Assembly: GCF_000614545.1 (NCBI RefSeq)
Contig: NZ_BAKW01000022.1
Span: 1 to 50,714 of the forward strand
DNA: 50,714 bases
Direction: 5' to 3'
Origin: Asaia platycodi JCM 25414
GTDB taxonomy: Bacteria; Pseudomonadota; Alphaproteobacteria; Acetobacterales; Acetobacteraceae
Under the pieces are notes generated by a model. That model searched no databases. It had not been told where the DNA came from and saw only the letters and a list, made by a program, of their open reading frames with translations. The translations under genes were made by a program, and so were the position numbers. Of the stretch, positions 1 to 10,444 are shown piece after piece; positions within the stretch are counted from its first letter, which is position 1, and each line of letters starts with the position of its first letter.

Positions 1-1206
1 GGCACGCGTGCCATGCCCTGGCCGTGATCGCCGTCACCCGCATGGGCATCGATCTGACCGAGCGCGGGCTCGGCCTCGGTCAGAGCTGTCGAGAGTTTGA
101 TCATCGCCGAGGCAACGCAACGCCCGCCCTGCCTGCCCGCTTCGGTGAGCGACTTCATGTAAACGGCAGGGGCTTCTGTCAGCACGGGAAGGGAGTCGCG
201 ATAGCCGCCTGTCATTTCATCCCGCCTCAGGGCAGCACTATCGACAGGCGCGCGCCACAGCGTCTCGAGTTCTTCATCCAGCCAGGTGAGCGTCAGAGAG
301 CATCCTGCCATGTCGAGGCTCGTGATATATTCCCCTGCCAGTGGGGCGATGACTGTATAGCCCGCATTTTCAAGATGGGGGATGATCGCCTCCCATAACA
401 CGAAAAGCTCTTCGTATTTCGTGCTGCCGAGCCCGTTCAGCAGAGCGGTAATGCGCGACCCCGCATTGACCGGGGCTTCCTTGAGCAGACGATCGCACAG
501 AATGGCGGCCAGCTCGCAAGGGCGCATCAGATCGAGTTCGTCGATGCCCTGCTCGCCATGGACCCCGAGCCCGAGTGCAAGACGCCTTTCGGGACATGGA
601 ACAGCTTTTCTCGTTCTCCCGGGAGCGTGCAACCATCAAAGGCGACGCCGAACGAGCGCGTCCGGGCGTTGGCACGACGCCCGATCACCTCGACTTCGTC
701 GAGGCTCAGCCCGGCTTCGGCTGCTGCGCCGATAATTTTGAATACGGGCAGATCCCCGGCTGTGCCGCGTCTGCGAGCCTCTTCGCCGGCTGGAGCACTT
801 GCAATATCATCTGTGGTGGCAATCATGCGCGTGTCGATGCCTTCCGCGCGCAAACGCTCGGCAGCAATGCTGAAATTCAGAACATCGCCAGCATAATTGC
901 CATAGCCCAGTATGACGCCTCCCCCGAGATGGGCCTCACGGGCGATACGCAGAATGGCCTGCGTTGAAGGCGAGGCAAAAATGTCCCCTGCAACGGCTGC
1001 ATCGGCAAAGCCCTCGCCGACATAGCCATTGAATGCCGGAAAATGCCCCGAGCCACCGCCGACCACGAGAGTCACCTTGCCCTGTTTGCCTGGCTTGGTT
1101 CTCGTCACGCCACCACGCACGGGCTGGACGATATCGCGATAGATGCTCGCAAAGCCGCGCAGTGCGGATGTTGCGAAATTCTCGCGTCGCCACAGATTTT
1201 GGTCAT
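1..1206 (-). CDS. Fused DhaK-DhaL ketose kinase (LerK/DerK or dihydroxyacetone kinase type), partial, frameshifted
   Basis: ATP-dependent kinase of the dihydroxyacetone kinase family. The DhaK part shows VVGGGSGH near the N-terminus, GYGNYAGDVLNF, NARTRSFGVAFDGCTLPG and, after a frame change, GLGVHGEQG. Translation then continues into a DhaL domain with the metal/ATP motif DAHAGDGDHGQG near base 20, where the window ends, so the C-terminus is missing. A one-base loss near 577 breaks the frame; a second one in the AAAA run just after the ATG at 1206 is needed to join the start, which is preceded by GAGGA, to the body. It is last in an operon with a sugar importer, an RpiB-like and a TIM-like isomerase. 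That context fits an L- or D-erythrulose kinase as described for mycobacterial LerK/DerK. Dihydroxyacetone remains an alternative substrate. Confidence 0.8.
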
Positions 1207-1260
1207 GGGATAGTGATCCTCGTTACGGGTAGGCAGAAGAATGGAAAGACAGGAAAATTT

Positions 1261-2268
1261 TCAGGATTCCCGGTTGAAATAGCGCCGGGCGAGCGCGTCG
1301 AAAGAGATCGCGACAACCACGATTCCGCCACTGACAATCGACTGCCAGTAGGGCGAAATGCCAAACAGCACGATGACATTCTCGATAATGCCGATAATCA
1401 CAGCGCCGAGCACGGCACCGAACGGGCTGCCCAGACCGCCGGTCGTGGCTACGCCACCGATGACCGCCGCCGCAATCGGGGCAAGCACCCAAGTATCGCC
1501 GATCGAGGGTTGAGCCGTGCCCAGACGCGCGACCATCAGAATGCCGGCTAGTGCCGAGAGAAAACCGGCTGCTGCGAAGGCGCAGACCCTGATGGCGTCG
1601 ACCCTGATGCCCAGCATGCGTGCGGCAGCGTTATTGCTGCCAATCGCATAGATGTAGCGACCGAGCGGTGTGCGGATCATGACGAAAGAGACAAGCGCCA
1701 GGCAGAGAAGCAGGATCACGAATGGCACAGGCATGCCGAACACCATGCCGCGCCCCAGAAACGAGATACTGCCAGGAATGCCTGTAATGGCGACGCCCTT
1801 CGTGAGTACCAGATTGGCGCCGCCGTAGACGCCTGCCATGCCGATTGTCAGCACGAGCGAGTGCAGCCTGAGTTTCGTAATCAGCAGGCCGTTCAGCAGC
1901 CCGCAGCCTGTACCGAGGGCGAGGCAGAGCACCAGAGAGAGCCATGGATCGAGCCCGGCCTGGACCATGAAGATGCCGCCCGCCACCCCCGCGAGCCCGC
2001 CTATGGCACCGACAGACAGATCGAGTTCGCCCAGGATCATCAGAATGGACTGACCGATTGTCACCAGTCCGACAAAGGCCAGCGAGCGCGCGATGATCTT
2101 CATGTTGAACGCGGTCAGAAAATTCGATGACAGCGTGCTTGAAAGAACGAAAATGACAATGAGAGCGATCACCACCGAAAAGGGGATTGGACGCCACCGA
2201 CTTGAGGCGTGCGCGCGTGGTCGGTTGTGGAAGTGCGGCAGCGCCATCATGCGGCGCAGGCGTGTCAT
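1261..2268 (-). CDS. Ribose-type sugar ABC transporter permease
   Basis: Inner-membrane permease of the RbsC/BPD_transp_2 family, 335 residues, a usual length. Many hydrophobic helices are visible, together with the family signature regions GELDLSVGAIGGLAG near residue 80 and IGSNNAAARMLGI near 210. Its start codon overlaps the ATPase stop (2265-2268), so the two are translationally coupled. With the ATPase and the binding protein it forms an importer whose cargo, judged from the neighbours, is a polyol or ketose such as erythritol or erythrulose. The substrate is inferred from context only. Confidence 0.92.
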   Translation of the reverse strand: MTRLRRMMALPHFHNRPRAHASSRWRPIPFSVVIALIVIFVLSSTLSSNFLTAFNMKIIARSLAFVGLVTIGQSILMILGELDLSVGAIGGLAGVAGGIFMVQAGLDPWLSLVLCLALGTGCGLLNGLLITKLRLHSLVLTIGMAGVYGGANLVLTKGVAITGIPGSISFLGRGMVFGMPVPFVILLLCLALVSFVMIRTPLGRYIYAIGSNNAAARMLGIRVDAIRVCAFAAAGFLSALAGILMVARLGTAQPSIGDTWVLAPIAAAVIGGVATTGGLGSPFGAVLGAVIIGIIENVIVLFGISPYWQSIVSGGIVVVAISFDALARRYFNRES

Positions 2269-3770
2269 GCGACATGGCTTGTCTCCGGTGAGCCGATGAT
2301 CGAGGCGACCAATGTGCTGATTTCGGTCGTTTCATGGTCGAATGAGCCGTTGATCCGGCCCGAATAGAGCGTGACGATGCGTGTCGCACAGCGCTGAAGT
2401 TCGCTCATCTCGGAAGAGACGAGAATGATCCCGATCCCCTCCTCGGCGAGGCGCTGCATGATGCGATAGATCTGGAATTTGGTGCCGATATCGATGCCTT
2501 TTGTCGGCTCGTCAAAGATTAGCAGGCGCGGCTTGAGCGCCATTGCGCGACCGATAATGGCTTTTTGCTGATTGCCACCCGAGAGAAACATGATCTTCTT
2601 GGCAGGCGACGACGTACGCAGATCGAATTGTGCGATGATTTCACGGACCAGCGCATTTTCGCGGCGAGGAGAAATGACCCCCGCTTTCGCAATGTTCCTG
2701 GTAACGGCGAGCGAGATATTTTCGCGCACGCTCAGCATTGGAAAAATGCCGTGATGTTTTCGTTCTTCCGAAAGATAGACCATGCCAGACCGCACGGCCT
2801 TGTCAGGCCGGTTCGGGGCGATCAGCTTGCCGTCCAGCACAACATGTCCGCTCTGGACTTTGCGGAAGCCGAACATGGCCTGCATGATTTCAGAGCGCCC
2901 TGCCCCGACCAGCCCCGCAAAGCCCAGAATTTCGCCGCGCTTCAGTTCGAAGGAAATGTTCTCAAAGCCTGGCCCGGTCAGATGCTCTACGGAGAGAATG
3001 GTCTCGCCGGTGCGCGAAGAGGGTGCGGGCTGGAATTGCTCGTCCAGCTTGACGGTGCTGCCTGACATGAGGCGGATCAACTCGCCTTCGGTCATGCCCT
3101 CCATCGCGAAGCTGCCAACGCTGCGCCCGTTCCGCAGAACTGTCACCGTATCGCCCAGGGTGAAAATCTCTTCCATCTTGTGGGAAACGAAAACAATGGC
3201 GACGCCCTGGGCTCGCAAATCGTTGACGATGCGAAAAAGCCGTTCGGTTTCCCTGGCCGTGAGAGATGAGGTCGGTTCGTCCAGAATCATGACCCCGAAA
3301 TTCTCCTGTGTTGCCGCGCGGGCAATCTGCAGAAGCTGCTGATCCGGCACACTGATTTCGGCAATTTTCTGGTTCGGCCGGGCATGGATACCGAACCGGG
3401 CGATGAAGCTCTCCGCCTTTTGCTCCATTGCCTTTTCCGACACCGTGATCCGGCCGAAGCCCGAGCGGGCAAAGGGCATGAACATGTTTTCGGCGACGGT
3501 CAGATACGGAAACAGATTGAGTTCCTGAGGCACATAGGCCACGCGCCTGAACAGCTTGTGGTCACGCAGCGCATTCTCATCATCAATGACGAGTGTGCCC
3601 TCATCGGGCTTGACCAGACCGGCAAGGGTCTTGATCAGGGTTGATTTACCCGCCCCATTCTCACCGGCAAGGATGTGCACCTTGCCGGCTTCGAGTGTGA
3701 GGTCGATATGATCGAGGGCCACGACCCCTGGATAGGTCTTTCGTATGCCCGACGCTTCAAGAAGGACCAT
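2265..3770 (-). CDS. Ribose-type sugar ABC transporter, double ATPase
   Basis: RbsA/MglA-type ATPase of 501 residues with two fused ABC domains. The first has Walker A GENGAGKST, signature region SVPDQQLLQIARA and Walker B VMILDEPTSSL. The second has the degenerate Walker A GLVGAGRSE usual in this family, the signature LSGGNQQK and Walker B LLIFDEPTKGID. It energises import by the adjacent permease. It starts 17 bases after the binding-protein stop and overlaps the permease start by 4 bases. Confidence 0.95.
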   Translation of the reverse strand: MVLLEASGIRKTYPGVVALDHIDLTLEAGKVHILAGENGAGKSTLIKTLAGLVKPDEGTLVIDDENALRDHKLFRRVAYVPQELNLFPYLTVAENMFMPFARSGFGRITVSEKAMEQKAESFIARFGIHARPNQKIAEISVPDQQLLQIARAATQENFGVMILDEPTSSLTARETERLFRIVNDLRAQGVAIVFVSHKMEEIFTLGDTVTVLRNGRSVGSFAMEGMTEGELIRLMSGSTVKLDEQFQPAPSSRTGETILSVEHLTGPGFENISFELKRGEILGFAGLVGAGRSEIMQAMFGFRKVQSGHVVLDGKLIAPNRPDKAVRSGMVYLSEERKHHGIFPMLSVRENISLAVTRNIAKAGVISPRRENALVREIIAQFDLRTSSPAKKIMFLSGGNQQKAIIGRAMALKPRLLIFDEPTKGIDIGTKFQIYRIMQRLAEEGIGIILVSSEMSELQRCATRIVTLYSGRINGSFDHETTEISTLVASIIGSPETSHVA

Positions 3771-3787
3771 AGCCCCCTCCCCATCGT

Positions 3788-4713
3788 CTATCTGGAGAGC
3801 GATGATTTGGTGATGATATCGATGCCCGTATCGATGTTCTTGGGCGTCTTCTGACCGAGCGCCTTCTGCCAGGCAGCCATCACGGCCCAGTAGCCCTGCA
3901 TTTCAGGACGCTGGAGGCCGAGGAATCCACGACGCCGTCCTTTATGAGCTGAAGCATGTCGTTCAGATTATCCAGACCGACTTCCTGCACCTTGCCGATC
4001 TTGTCGCTCTCGCGAATGGCCTGACCGATGCCCACAGGGCCTGCCGCGTCGCAGGCGACCCAGCCTGCGAGATTGGGGTGTGCCTGCATGATGGCAGAGG
4101 CCTGTTTCTGTGCCGTCTCGATGCTGTCATTATCGATGCCCGTCGCCACGACCTTGATGTCGGGATATTTGGCAAAGACCTTCAATTCGCAACGCGCCCG
4201 AAGGGCGTGATTGGGCGCAGTGGGCACGCCCATCATGACGGCGACCTCACCCTTGTGATCGACGAGCCTGGCAAGCCGTTCCGCCGCCAGGGTGCCCTGT
4301 TCGCAGAAATCGGCACCGACCGCCGTGATCTCCATGCCCTCGGGAGGCAGGGAGTCGAAAACCGTCATCGGGATGTGTTCGTCGATCGCTTCCTGCATGG
4401 TCGACCGGTTTCCTTTCTCATCGAGAAGGTCGAGGATCAGACCATCAGGATGCGTCGCAATAGCGCGTTCGATGATGTCATTCTGGGTCGAGACATCAGC
4501 GGTTTGCGGCGCGCGATATTCGACCGTGATGGCGCGTCCCGTGGCCTTGCTCAGGAGGGCGGCAGCGGCTTGCGCGCCATTATTGGCCTTGTCGAACCAG
4601 GGATGGACGGCTTTCGGTATCATGACAAACCGCATCGGCGCATTTTCCGCTGCCGCGTGGGCGGCGAGCGGGGCGAAGAGCAGGGTTGCGGTAGCGAGCA
4701 GTGCTTTTTTCAT
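3788..4713 (-). CDS. Periplasmic sugar-binding protein of the ABC importer (frameshifted)
   Basis: Substrate-binding protein of the RbsB/TorT-like periplasmic binding family. It begins with a signal peptide (MKKALLATATLLFAPLAAHA), followed by mature sequence with PKAVHPWFDKANNGAQAAA. The frame breaks near 3922. The other frame continues with LGLQRPEMQGYWAVMAAWQKAL and ends at TAG 3788-3790, giving about 308 residues, normal for the family. The break is a single missing base, probably a sequence error. It lies between the RpiB-like isomerase and the ATPase on the same strand. Confidence 0.85.
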
Positions 4714-4743
4714 GAGATCAGACCTTATGGTCGCGTTAGCCCG

Positions 4744-5211
4744 TTATTTGCAGGAATTGGGTGAATATTTGCGATCGAGCGCGTTTATGCCGTCGACATT
4801 GCGCGCGGAAGCACTGGCCGGGTCGAATTTCTTGGCGAGGAAAGAGTCGACGATGGTCTTGGCGAGTTCTGCCCCGACGACGCGCGCACCAAGTGTGATG
4901 ATATGGGCATCATTTGAAAGTGCGGCACGTTCTGCCGAATAGCTGTCATGCACCTGCGCTGCACGAATGCCGGGGATCTTGTTGGCCGAAATCGCAACGC
5001 CAATGCCCGTGCCGCAGCACAGAATGCCACGCTCGTACTCGCCGGAAAGAATGGCGTGGCCGACGCGCTCGCTCAGTTCGGAATAGAGTTCGCTCTTTTC
5101 ATCGACGGGGCGTGAAAGATCGACCGCATCGAGCCCTTTGGCCTTGAGATGCGCCACGATCTGCTGGGCGAGACCTTCACCGGCGCTATCGCCACCAACT
5201 GCAATTTTCAT
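4744..5211 (-). CDS. eryI: RpiB/LacAB-family sugar phosphate isomerase (EryI/DerI-like)
   Basis: Small aldose-ketose isomerase of the RpiB/LacAB family, 155 residues. The active-site segment [17 protein letters not shown], with the catalytic Cys, and the following [14 protein letters not shown] are intact. Classical RpiB interconverts ribose and ribulose 5-phosphate. In erythritol loci this family (EryI) converts D-erythrulose 4-phosphate to D-erythrose 4-phosphate. The neighbours (TIM-like isomerase, EryA/EryB types, ketose kinase) favour the EryI role, but sequence alone does not exclude ribose 5-phosphate isomerase. Confidence 0.75.
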   Translation of the reverse strand: MKIAVGGDSAGEGLAQQIVAHLKAKGLDAVDLSRPVDEKSELYSELSERVGHAILSGEYERGILCCGTGIGVAISANKIPGIRAAQVHDSYSAERAALSNDAHIITLGARVVGAELAKTIVDSFLAKKFDPASASARNVDGINALDRKYSPNSCK

Positions 5212-5233
5212 GATTGTCTTCCTTTATGGTGTT

Positions 5234-6061
5234 CTAGAGAGGAGCGGTATGCGAAGCGGGCGCCATGTCGCCAAGCGGGGCGACATGCAGGTTGATGCCC
5301 GCATCGAGCATGCGGTTCTTCTGGTTTTCGGAAACGCCCGAATCGGTGATCACGACGTCGAAATCAGACAGATTGGCCAGTCGGTTAAGGGCTGTCACAT
5401 CGAATTTCTGGCTGTCGATCATCAGTATGCGCCGATCGACAATCTCCATGAGCGCCATCTTGCACTTCACGATTTCCTGTTCCTGATGATAGGCGCCAAG
5501 ATCGCGCACTGCGGAAACGGACATGAATAGCGTGTTCGCCCTGAGCGATTTCGTACCCTGTTCGCATAGAATGCCGAGAAACGCGTCGAAACGCGGATGA
5601 TATTTGCCACCGAGGCAGATGAGGCTGATATCGCGCGCCCCGGCGAGTTGGGTTGCGATGCCCATGCTGTTGGTCAGCACGGTCAAGGGCATGCCCGATG
5701 GCAGGTTTTCCGAGAGGATGCGCGAGGTTGTGGAATCATCGAGGGCGATGATATCGCCCGCCTTGATGAAGCTCGTCGCTACGCGGGCGATAGCCTGTTT
5801 CTCACGCGAGGCGCGACGCATGCGGTGGACGACGCTCGTTTCCATCACGCCGCTGGCCAGCATGGTCACGCCGCCATGAACCTTGCGCACCAGACCCTGT
5901 TCGGACAGCGCGTGGAGATCGCGATGTATCGTCATGCGGCTTGTCGAGAAACGCTCGACGAGTTCCTCGATCTGGGCGCCGCCATTTTCGAGCACGTAAT
6001 CGAGTATTTCGCGGCGTCTGGCCGAGACGGCCTTGCTTTCTACGCCGGTTGCGCCGCTCAT
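5234..6061 (-). CDS. DeoR-family transcriptional regulator 1
   Basis: DeoR/GlpR-type regulator of 275 residues. An N-terminal helix-turn-helix (REILDYVLENGGAQIEELV, then TSRMTIHRDL and the KVHGGV wing) precedes a sugar-phosphate-sensing domain of ISOCOT fold with ALDDSTTS and LICLGGKY. It sits inside the catabolic operon; its start overlaps the tpi-like stop (ATGA at 6058-6061). It probably represses this operon and responds to a phosphorylated intermediate. It is clearly paralogous to the second DeoR gene at 10726-11541. Confidence 0.9.
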   Translation of the reverse strand: MSGATGVESKAVSARRREILDYVLENGGAQIEELVERFSTSRMTIHRDLHALSEQGLVRKVHGGVTMLASGVMETSVVHRMRRASREKQAIARVATSFIKAGDIIALDDSTTSRILSENLPSGMPLTVLTNSMGIATQLAGARDISLICLGGKYHPRFDAFLGILCEQGTKSLRANTLFMSVSAVRDLGAYHQEQEIVKCKMALMEIVDRRILMIDSQKFDVTALNRLANLSDFDVVITDSGVSENQKNRMLDAGINLHVAPLGDMAPASHTAPL

Positions 6062-6819
6062 GACACAACCGACTGGATGATGGCGGCAAGACCCGACGGG
6101 TCCCAGGCCGAGCGACCGATGAACACCCCATCGACATCTGTGAGCGCGGTGTAGCGCGCCGCGTTGTCTAGAGAAACGCTACCGCCATAAAGGATCGGCA
6201 CGCGACGAGCCGTCGCTTGGCCGACCAGTTCGGCCAGGACATGGCGCAGGCGGGTGTGAGCCGTCCCGACGAAATCGGGCTCGGCAGCCCTGCCCTTCGC
6301 TCCGATCGCCCAGACGTTCGTAAGCCAGCAATACGGTTTCGATCTGGGCCGGGGTCAGCCCGTGAAGCGCCATCTTCGTCTGGCGGGCGAGCGTCTCATG
6401 CGTCACGCCGAATTCATATTCCTCCGCGCTGTCGCCAATGCAGATCAGCGGGCGCAGGGCGTGGCGTATGGCGGCCTTGACCTTGAGATTGACGGTAATG
6501 TCCGTCTCGCCGAAATGCTCACGACGCTCTGAATGGCCGAGCTCAATGATATCGGCTCCACATTCACGCACCATATGAGGCGAGATCTCGCCGGTCCAGG
6601 CGCTTCATCTTCCCAATGCATGTTCTGGGCGCCAACATGCCACCGCGTATCAGCAAGACGCGAGGCGACCGTTTCGAGCGAAGTGAAGGGTGGAATGACA
6701 AAGGGGGTCACGGAAGAGGGTACGGCCATGGAAGCGATCTGCTCGGCCGCATCACGGGCGGCGGCTGGCCCCTTGTTCATCTTCCAGCTTGTTCCGATCC
6801 AGAGCGACTTTAAGGGCAT
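6058..6819 (-). CDS. eryH: Triosephosphate isomerase-like enzyme, probable EryH/LerI (frameshifted)
   Basis: TIM-barrel isomerase reconstructed from three frames. The N-terminal segment GTSWKMNKG carries Ser where classical TIM has Asn before Trp; as I recall this is characteristic of the EryH/LerI branch. Next come IIELGHSERR with the electrophilic His, LLAYE with the catalytic Glu, and the C-terminal phosphate loop ILYGGSVSLDN, ending with TGA 6058-6060. Frame breaks lie near 6600 and 6318. EryH/LerI converts L-erythrulose 1-phosphate to D-erythrulose 4-phosphate, which suits the adjoining EryI-like isomerase. Ordinary TpiA is the alternative. The start at 6819 follows a purine-rich GAGAGAGAA. 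Confidence 0.72.
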
Positions 6820-7153
6820 CGTGTTCTCTCTCCGTGACGCAGTGACGAGCAATGTAACGTCGTGATGTTAAGATAGGAATTTATCTAACATATCGGTAGA
6901 GAAAATATCATCAAGGGCGTTCACATTGATATGATTTAGAATGAGTTTAACGCGAAGATTTGAGTAAAAATTAGCTATATCAACGAAATAGCAATTGATC
7001 ATTTTTGTTATCGGGCGATCATTGATTTTGTGATTCATTGCGGTGACCTCGACGGTCCTGCCTCTGGCAACCAAAGCGAGCAGAGAGGCCTGATGGCCGC
7101 GCAAAAAAAATGTTCCCTCGTCATGTTTCGCCGTGAGGCTCCGCCTGCGCTCT
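6820..7153 (-). promoter_or_regulatory. AT-rich control region upstream of the isomerase-transporter operon
   Basis: No credible gene; the only open frame here is antisense-like and low quality. Bases about 6870-7040 are much more AT-rich than their surroundings and should hold the promoter of the tpi-like operon. ATTTTTGTTATC at 7001-7012 and ATTTTGTGATTC at 7025-7036 resemble a pair in front of the second DeoR gene (ATTTTTGTTATC at 10651-10662, TATTTGTGAT at 10641-10650). The T8 run (minus strand) at 7106-7113, about 40 bases after the dehydrogenase stop, may aid termination, but I see no strong hairpin with it. Confidence 0.5.
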
Positions 7154-8845
7154 TCAGTCGGCCGCATATTGGGCAGAAGTATTGATAACGCCGTGCTGCT
7201 CGACGGCAATCTTCCAGCTGGCATCGATCTCGGATGTGCAGGTTGCCTCTGTCCAGCCAAGGGCTTCTGTCATGATCGCGCAAATCTCTTCGACCAGTTC
7301 ACGGCTCAAGGCGCCGGAAAGCGCGATGGTCGTGCGTCGGAACAGAAGATCGGCGGCCTTTCGCACGAGTTCTTCCTTCGCGACGTAGAGAATTTCGTTT
7401 TTCGTGTAGCTGGCGAGCGTATCGAGTGGGTGATCCGGCGTTTGGGCGCAGAATGCGGCTACCCGGTTTGCGGTCGTGCCATAGCGTTCGAATAACTGTG
7501 CCGCACGCATTATAGGGAGGTCATGCGACCGGGCGAGGTGTTGCACATAGGCATTGCGGGCTTTCTGCCCCGGATAACCCGCCCCGCCCCCGATTGCCCT
7601 CTCGCGGGAAGAGGCGACACGTTTGCGGTGCAAGAGCCCCAGCACCTTGTCCGCGCTTTCCTCCGCCAGACCGCGAAATGTGGTCCATTTGCCGCCCACC
7701 AGAGACAGAACAGGTGTGGTGCCAGCGTAATCGGTATGAATGATGTGGTCACGGCTGATCTCGCCGGGATCGTCCGCACGGCTGGCCGGTAGTGGCCGCA
7801 CCCCACAATAGCGATAAACGACGTCGCTATCGCTGAAGCGGAAACCGGGAAACAGCTCCTGCAGCATGGCCAGCATGTAGGACTGCTCGTCCTGTGTGCA
7901 GACCGCCCTGTCGGCATCCTGTACCGGGATATCGGTAGAGCCGACGAGTATATGGTTCATGAACGGATAGGCCAGGCAGATACGCCCATCTGGCGTACCG
8001 AAATAGACCATCTGTCCGTTGAGCTCGCGCAGAAGCGCGGGGTGACGAATGACCAGATGCGAGCCTTTCGTGCCTCCGATATAGCGTGTGGAGAGGCCGA
8101 TCTCGGCATTGACCCGGTCAATCCATGCGCCGCCGGCATTGACGATCAGATCTGTCTGGATGTGCTCGATTTCTCCGGTCTGGCCGTCGCGCAGAGTCAG
8201 AGCGCCCTCATGAAACGACGTGACCCTGGTATAGGTTTTCACAGCGCAACCCAGAGACAGGCGAAGCGCATCCTCGACGCACTCAAACCCAAGTCTTTCA
8301 GGTTGTGTTATCGCTGCGTCGTAATACCGCCCGGTGGCAATAACCTTGCGTGTCATATGCGGCCAGTCGCGCCGGACGCTGCGCCCGAAAGAAAGCCTGT
8401 GGCGGGGCATCATGCGGGCACGCCGCCCAAGATAATCATAGATCTGCATGCCAGCTTCGGTGATGGCCACCCCCCGATCGGCGAGCCTGGTCTTCAGACC
8501 GCAAAACCGTTTGATAGAGGGCAGTATCCCTCCGAGCCAGGAATGGATCGGGATGATCGTCGGCAGAGGTTTGACCAGATGCGGCGCGTTGCGCAGCAGC
8601 AGATTGCGTTCGAGAGTGGATTGCGCGACGAGGCGAAATTCGCCGGTCTCGAGATATTTTATGCCGCCATGGATGAGTCGTGACGGGGCCGCGGATGCCC
8701 CGGTGCAGATATCGCCCTTGTCTATCAGCAGCACATTGAGCCCTTGAAGCGCCAGTTCCCGGAACAGGCCCACACCGTTTATGCCCGCCCCGATGATTGT
8801 GACATCGAAATGGGCGGAATCGAGTTGTGTTGCGGAGTGGGTCAT
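7154..8845 (-). CDS. eryB: FAD-dependent GlpD-like polyol phosphate dehydrogenase, probable EryB
   Basis: FAD-linked dehydrogenase of the GlpD/DAO family, about 563 residues. The N-terminal dinucleotide motif is TIIGAGINGVGLFRELA, followed by ASAAPSRLIHGGIKYLE as in glycerol 3-phosphate dehydrogenases. Further on are GGTKGSHLV, ILVGSTDIPV and SLVGGKWTTFR. In ery loci EryB oxidises the phosphorylated tetritol made by EryA to an erythrulose phosphate; as a GlpD paralogue it could pass electrons to the quinone pool at the membrane. The ATG at 8845 was chosen because the FAD motif follows at the usual distance. It lies 58 bases after the kinase, same strand. True glycerol 3-phosphate dehydrogenase is the alternative. 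Confidence 0.8.
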   Translation of the reverse strand: MTHSATQLDSAHFDVTIIGAGINGVGLFRELALQGLNVLLIDKGDICTGASAAPSRLIHGGIKYLETGEFRLVAQSTLERNLLLRNAPHLVKPLPTIIPIHSWLGGILPSIKRFCGLKTRLADRGVAITEAGMQIYDYLGRRARMMPRHRLSFGRSVRRDWPHMTRKVIATGRYYDAAITQPERLGFECVEDALRLSLGCAVKTYTRVTSFHEGALTLRDGQTGEIEHIQTDLIVNAGGAWIDRVNAEIGLSTRYIGGTKGSHLVIRHPALLRELNGQMVYFGTPDGRICLAYPFMNHILVGSTDIPVQDADRAVCTQDEQSYMLAMLQELFPGFRFSDSDVVYRYCGVRPLPASRADDPGEISRDHIIHTDYAGTTPVLSLVGGKWTTFRGLAEESADKVLGLLHRKRVASSRERAIGGGAGYPGQKARNAYVQHLARSHDLPIMRAAQLFERYGTTANRVAAFCAQTPDHPLDTLASYTKNEILYVAKEELVRKAADLLFRRTTIALSGALSRELVEEICAIMTEALGWTEATCTSEIDASWKIAVEQHGVINTSAQYAAD

Positions 8846-8903
8846 GAAGTATCTCGGTCTGTGAAAAGGTGCTGAAACGGGTTTCGGTCGGCTGGACGAG
8901 TGG

Positions 8904-10444
8904 TCAGCCCGTCGCCTCGCCTGCCAGTGCGTCATGCGGGGCGGGAGTGCCGTGCAGTGACGGCCAGAAAGGCTCGAGAACCCGAGCTATCGTCGTGTAG
9001 CGTTCGTAAACTGCATCGTAGTAGCGCGAGAGCGCGGGTTCAGGGGCGAAGGGTCTGGGATGCATATCGAGCCCCGCAACGGCATCTTCCAGCGTCGGAT
9101 GAATGCCGCAGGCAACGCTGGCCGTCAGAGCGGCCCCGAGCGCACCCGCCTCGCGCACTGGCGAGGTCATGACAGGCCTGCCGAAGATATCGGCGAAAAG
9201 CTGTCCGATTTCGGGGCGGCGGCTGCCTCCGCCAGAAACGCCGATGCTGTTGACGGGACCCGTACGCATCAGATCTTCCACATGATGGCGATGGTTGAAA
9301 ATCGTGCCTCAATCATCGCCTGAAACAGATCGGCGCGGTCATGCCATGATTGCACCCCGAGAAACGACGCGGTCGCAGGTGTCTCGAAAGGAGATCCGAA
9401 CAGATAGGGGTGATAAAGCGGGATCTGTCTCTCGACGCGGCCCCGCTCGAATTTGGCGATCGAGGCTTCGATAAGACGGGCGGCGGCTTCAGGGTCTTCG
9501 GGCGCGATATAGCGCGCCATCCATTCCAGATTGCTCGCCGAGGCCGGGGAGATGGCCATACAGTTCCACAGGCCTGTTCGATACCCGGCGCGACAGGCCC
9601 ATTCCGCGCCGATTACCGGGCGGTCGCGCAGCACCTCATTGATCGAGAACGTACCCGCCGTAACAGTCATATCGCCCGCCCGCACCTGACCCAGCCCGAC
9701 GGAGGCCGCGATGACATCGTGCAGCCCGGCAGAAACCGGCGTACCCTCAAGCAGACCGGTCATGAGCGCGGCTTCTGCGCTCACATGGCCTGCCCGGTCG
9801 CACGAGTTCAGCATCGAAGGAAGGGCGTTCGTGATTTCCTGCAAATCGAGTGTCTGCAGGATCTTCTGGCTATAGCTCTGGGTGTGGAGATCGGTAAAAG
9901 CCGTGCTGGCTTCTGTCAGATCTGTCGCGATCTTGCCTGTGAGGCAGAACCGGAGCCAGTCTTTTGCGAAAAAGACCGTGCCGATTGCATCGTAGCGCTC
10001 CGGTTCGAAACGCTTGATCCAGGCGAGCAATGTCGTTGCGGAATAGGGATAAGGTCTTTGGCCGGCTATTGGCATGAGGTGGTCGAGAAGACCGGCCTCC
10101 TTCCAGCCCTCATGCACGCCGAAGGCACGGCTATCGAGAGACATGACGCCCCTTCCAAGCGGTTGGGCCTCGCGGTCGAGCAGAAAAACACCGTCGCCAT
10201 GGGCGGTGACGCCAATACCGGCAATATCCGAACCGCTACATCCGGCATCAGCGAGCGCCTCACGGATCGTTTCGGCAACAAGGCGCCAGCATTCTTTCAT
10301 GTCGCGCTCTACCTGACGCGGTGTCTGGGTGATCTGGGGAACGCGAGCCTGTCCGATACCGACAATGCGCCCATTCGGTGCGAAGATGACGGATTTCGCT
10401 GTGGTTGAGCCGCAATCGACGCCCATGACATAGCCTGCACCCAT
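8904..10444 (-). CDS. eryA: FGGY-family polyol kinase, probable erythritol kinase EryA (frameshifted)
   Basis: Carbohydrate kinase of the FGGY family, about 513 residues when reconstructed. It begins MGAGYVMGVDCGSTTAKSV (phosphate-binding loop), carries GIGVTAHGDGVFLLD and AGLHDVIAASVGLG, and in the second frame VSGGGSRRPEIGQLFADI with the C-terminal ATP site. The frame breaks near 9309, where GAGGC should read GAGGGC to give AMIEGTIFNHRHH. The start at 10444 has GAAGAGG upstream. It is first of two genes with the EryB-like dehydrogenase and is divergent from a DeoR regulator. Erythritol fits the neighbourhood; another polyol is possible. Confidence 0.75.

Noticed and set aside
24..967. Plus-strand open frames at the left edge
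   Set aside because: They are shadows of the high-G+C DhaK-DhaL gene on the minus strand, whose motifs are unmistakable.
6868..7260. Open frame of 130 codons on the minus strand
   Set aside because: It spans the end of the dehydrogenase gene out of frame and an AT-rich control region; composition and sequence look non-coding.
1..10444. Simple glycerol/dihydroxyacetone locus (glpK, glpD, tpiA, dhaKL)
   Set aside because: Not excluded, but the TIM-like GTSWKMNK motif, the RpiB-like enzyme and the ribose-type importer fit tetritol/tetrulose use better.
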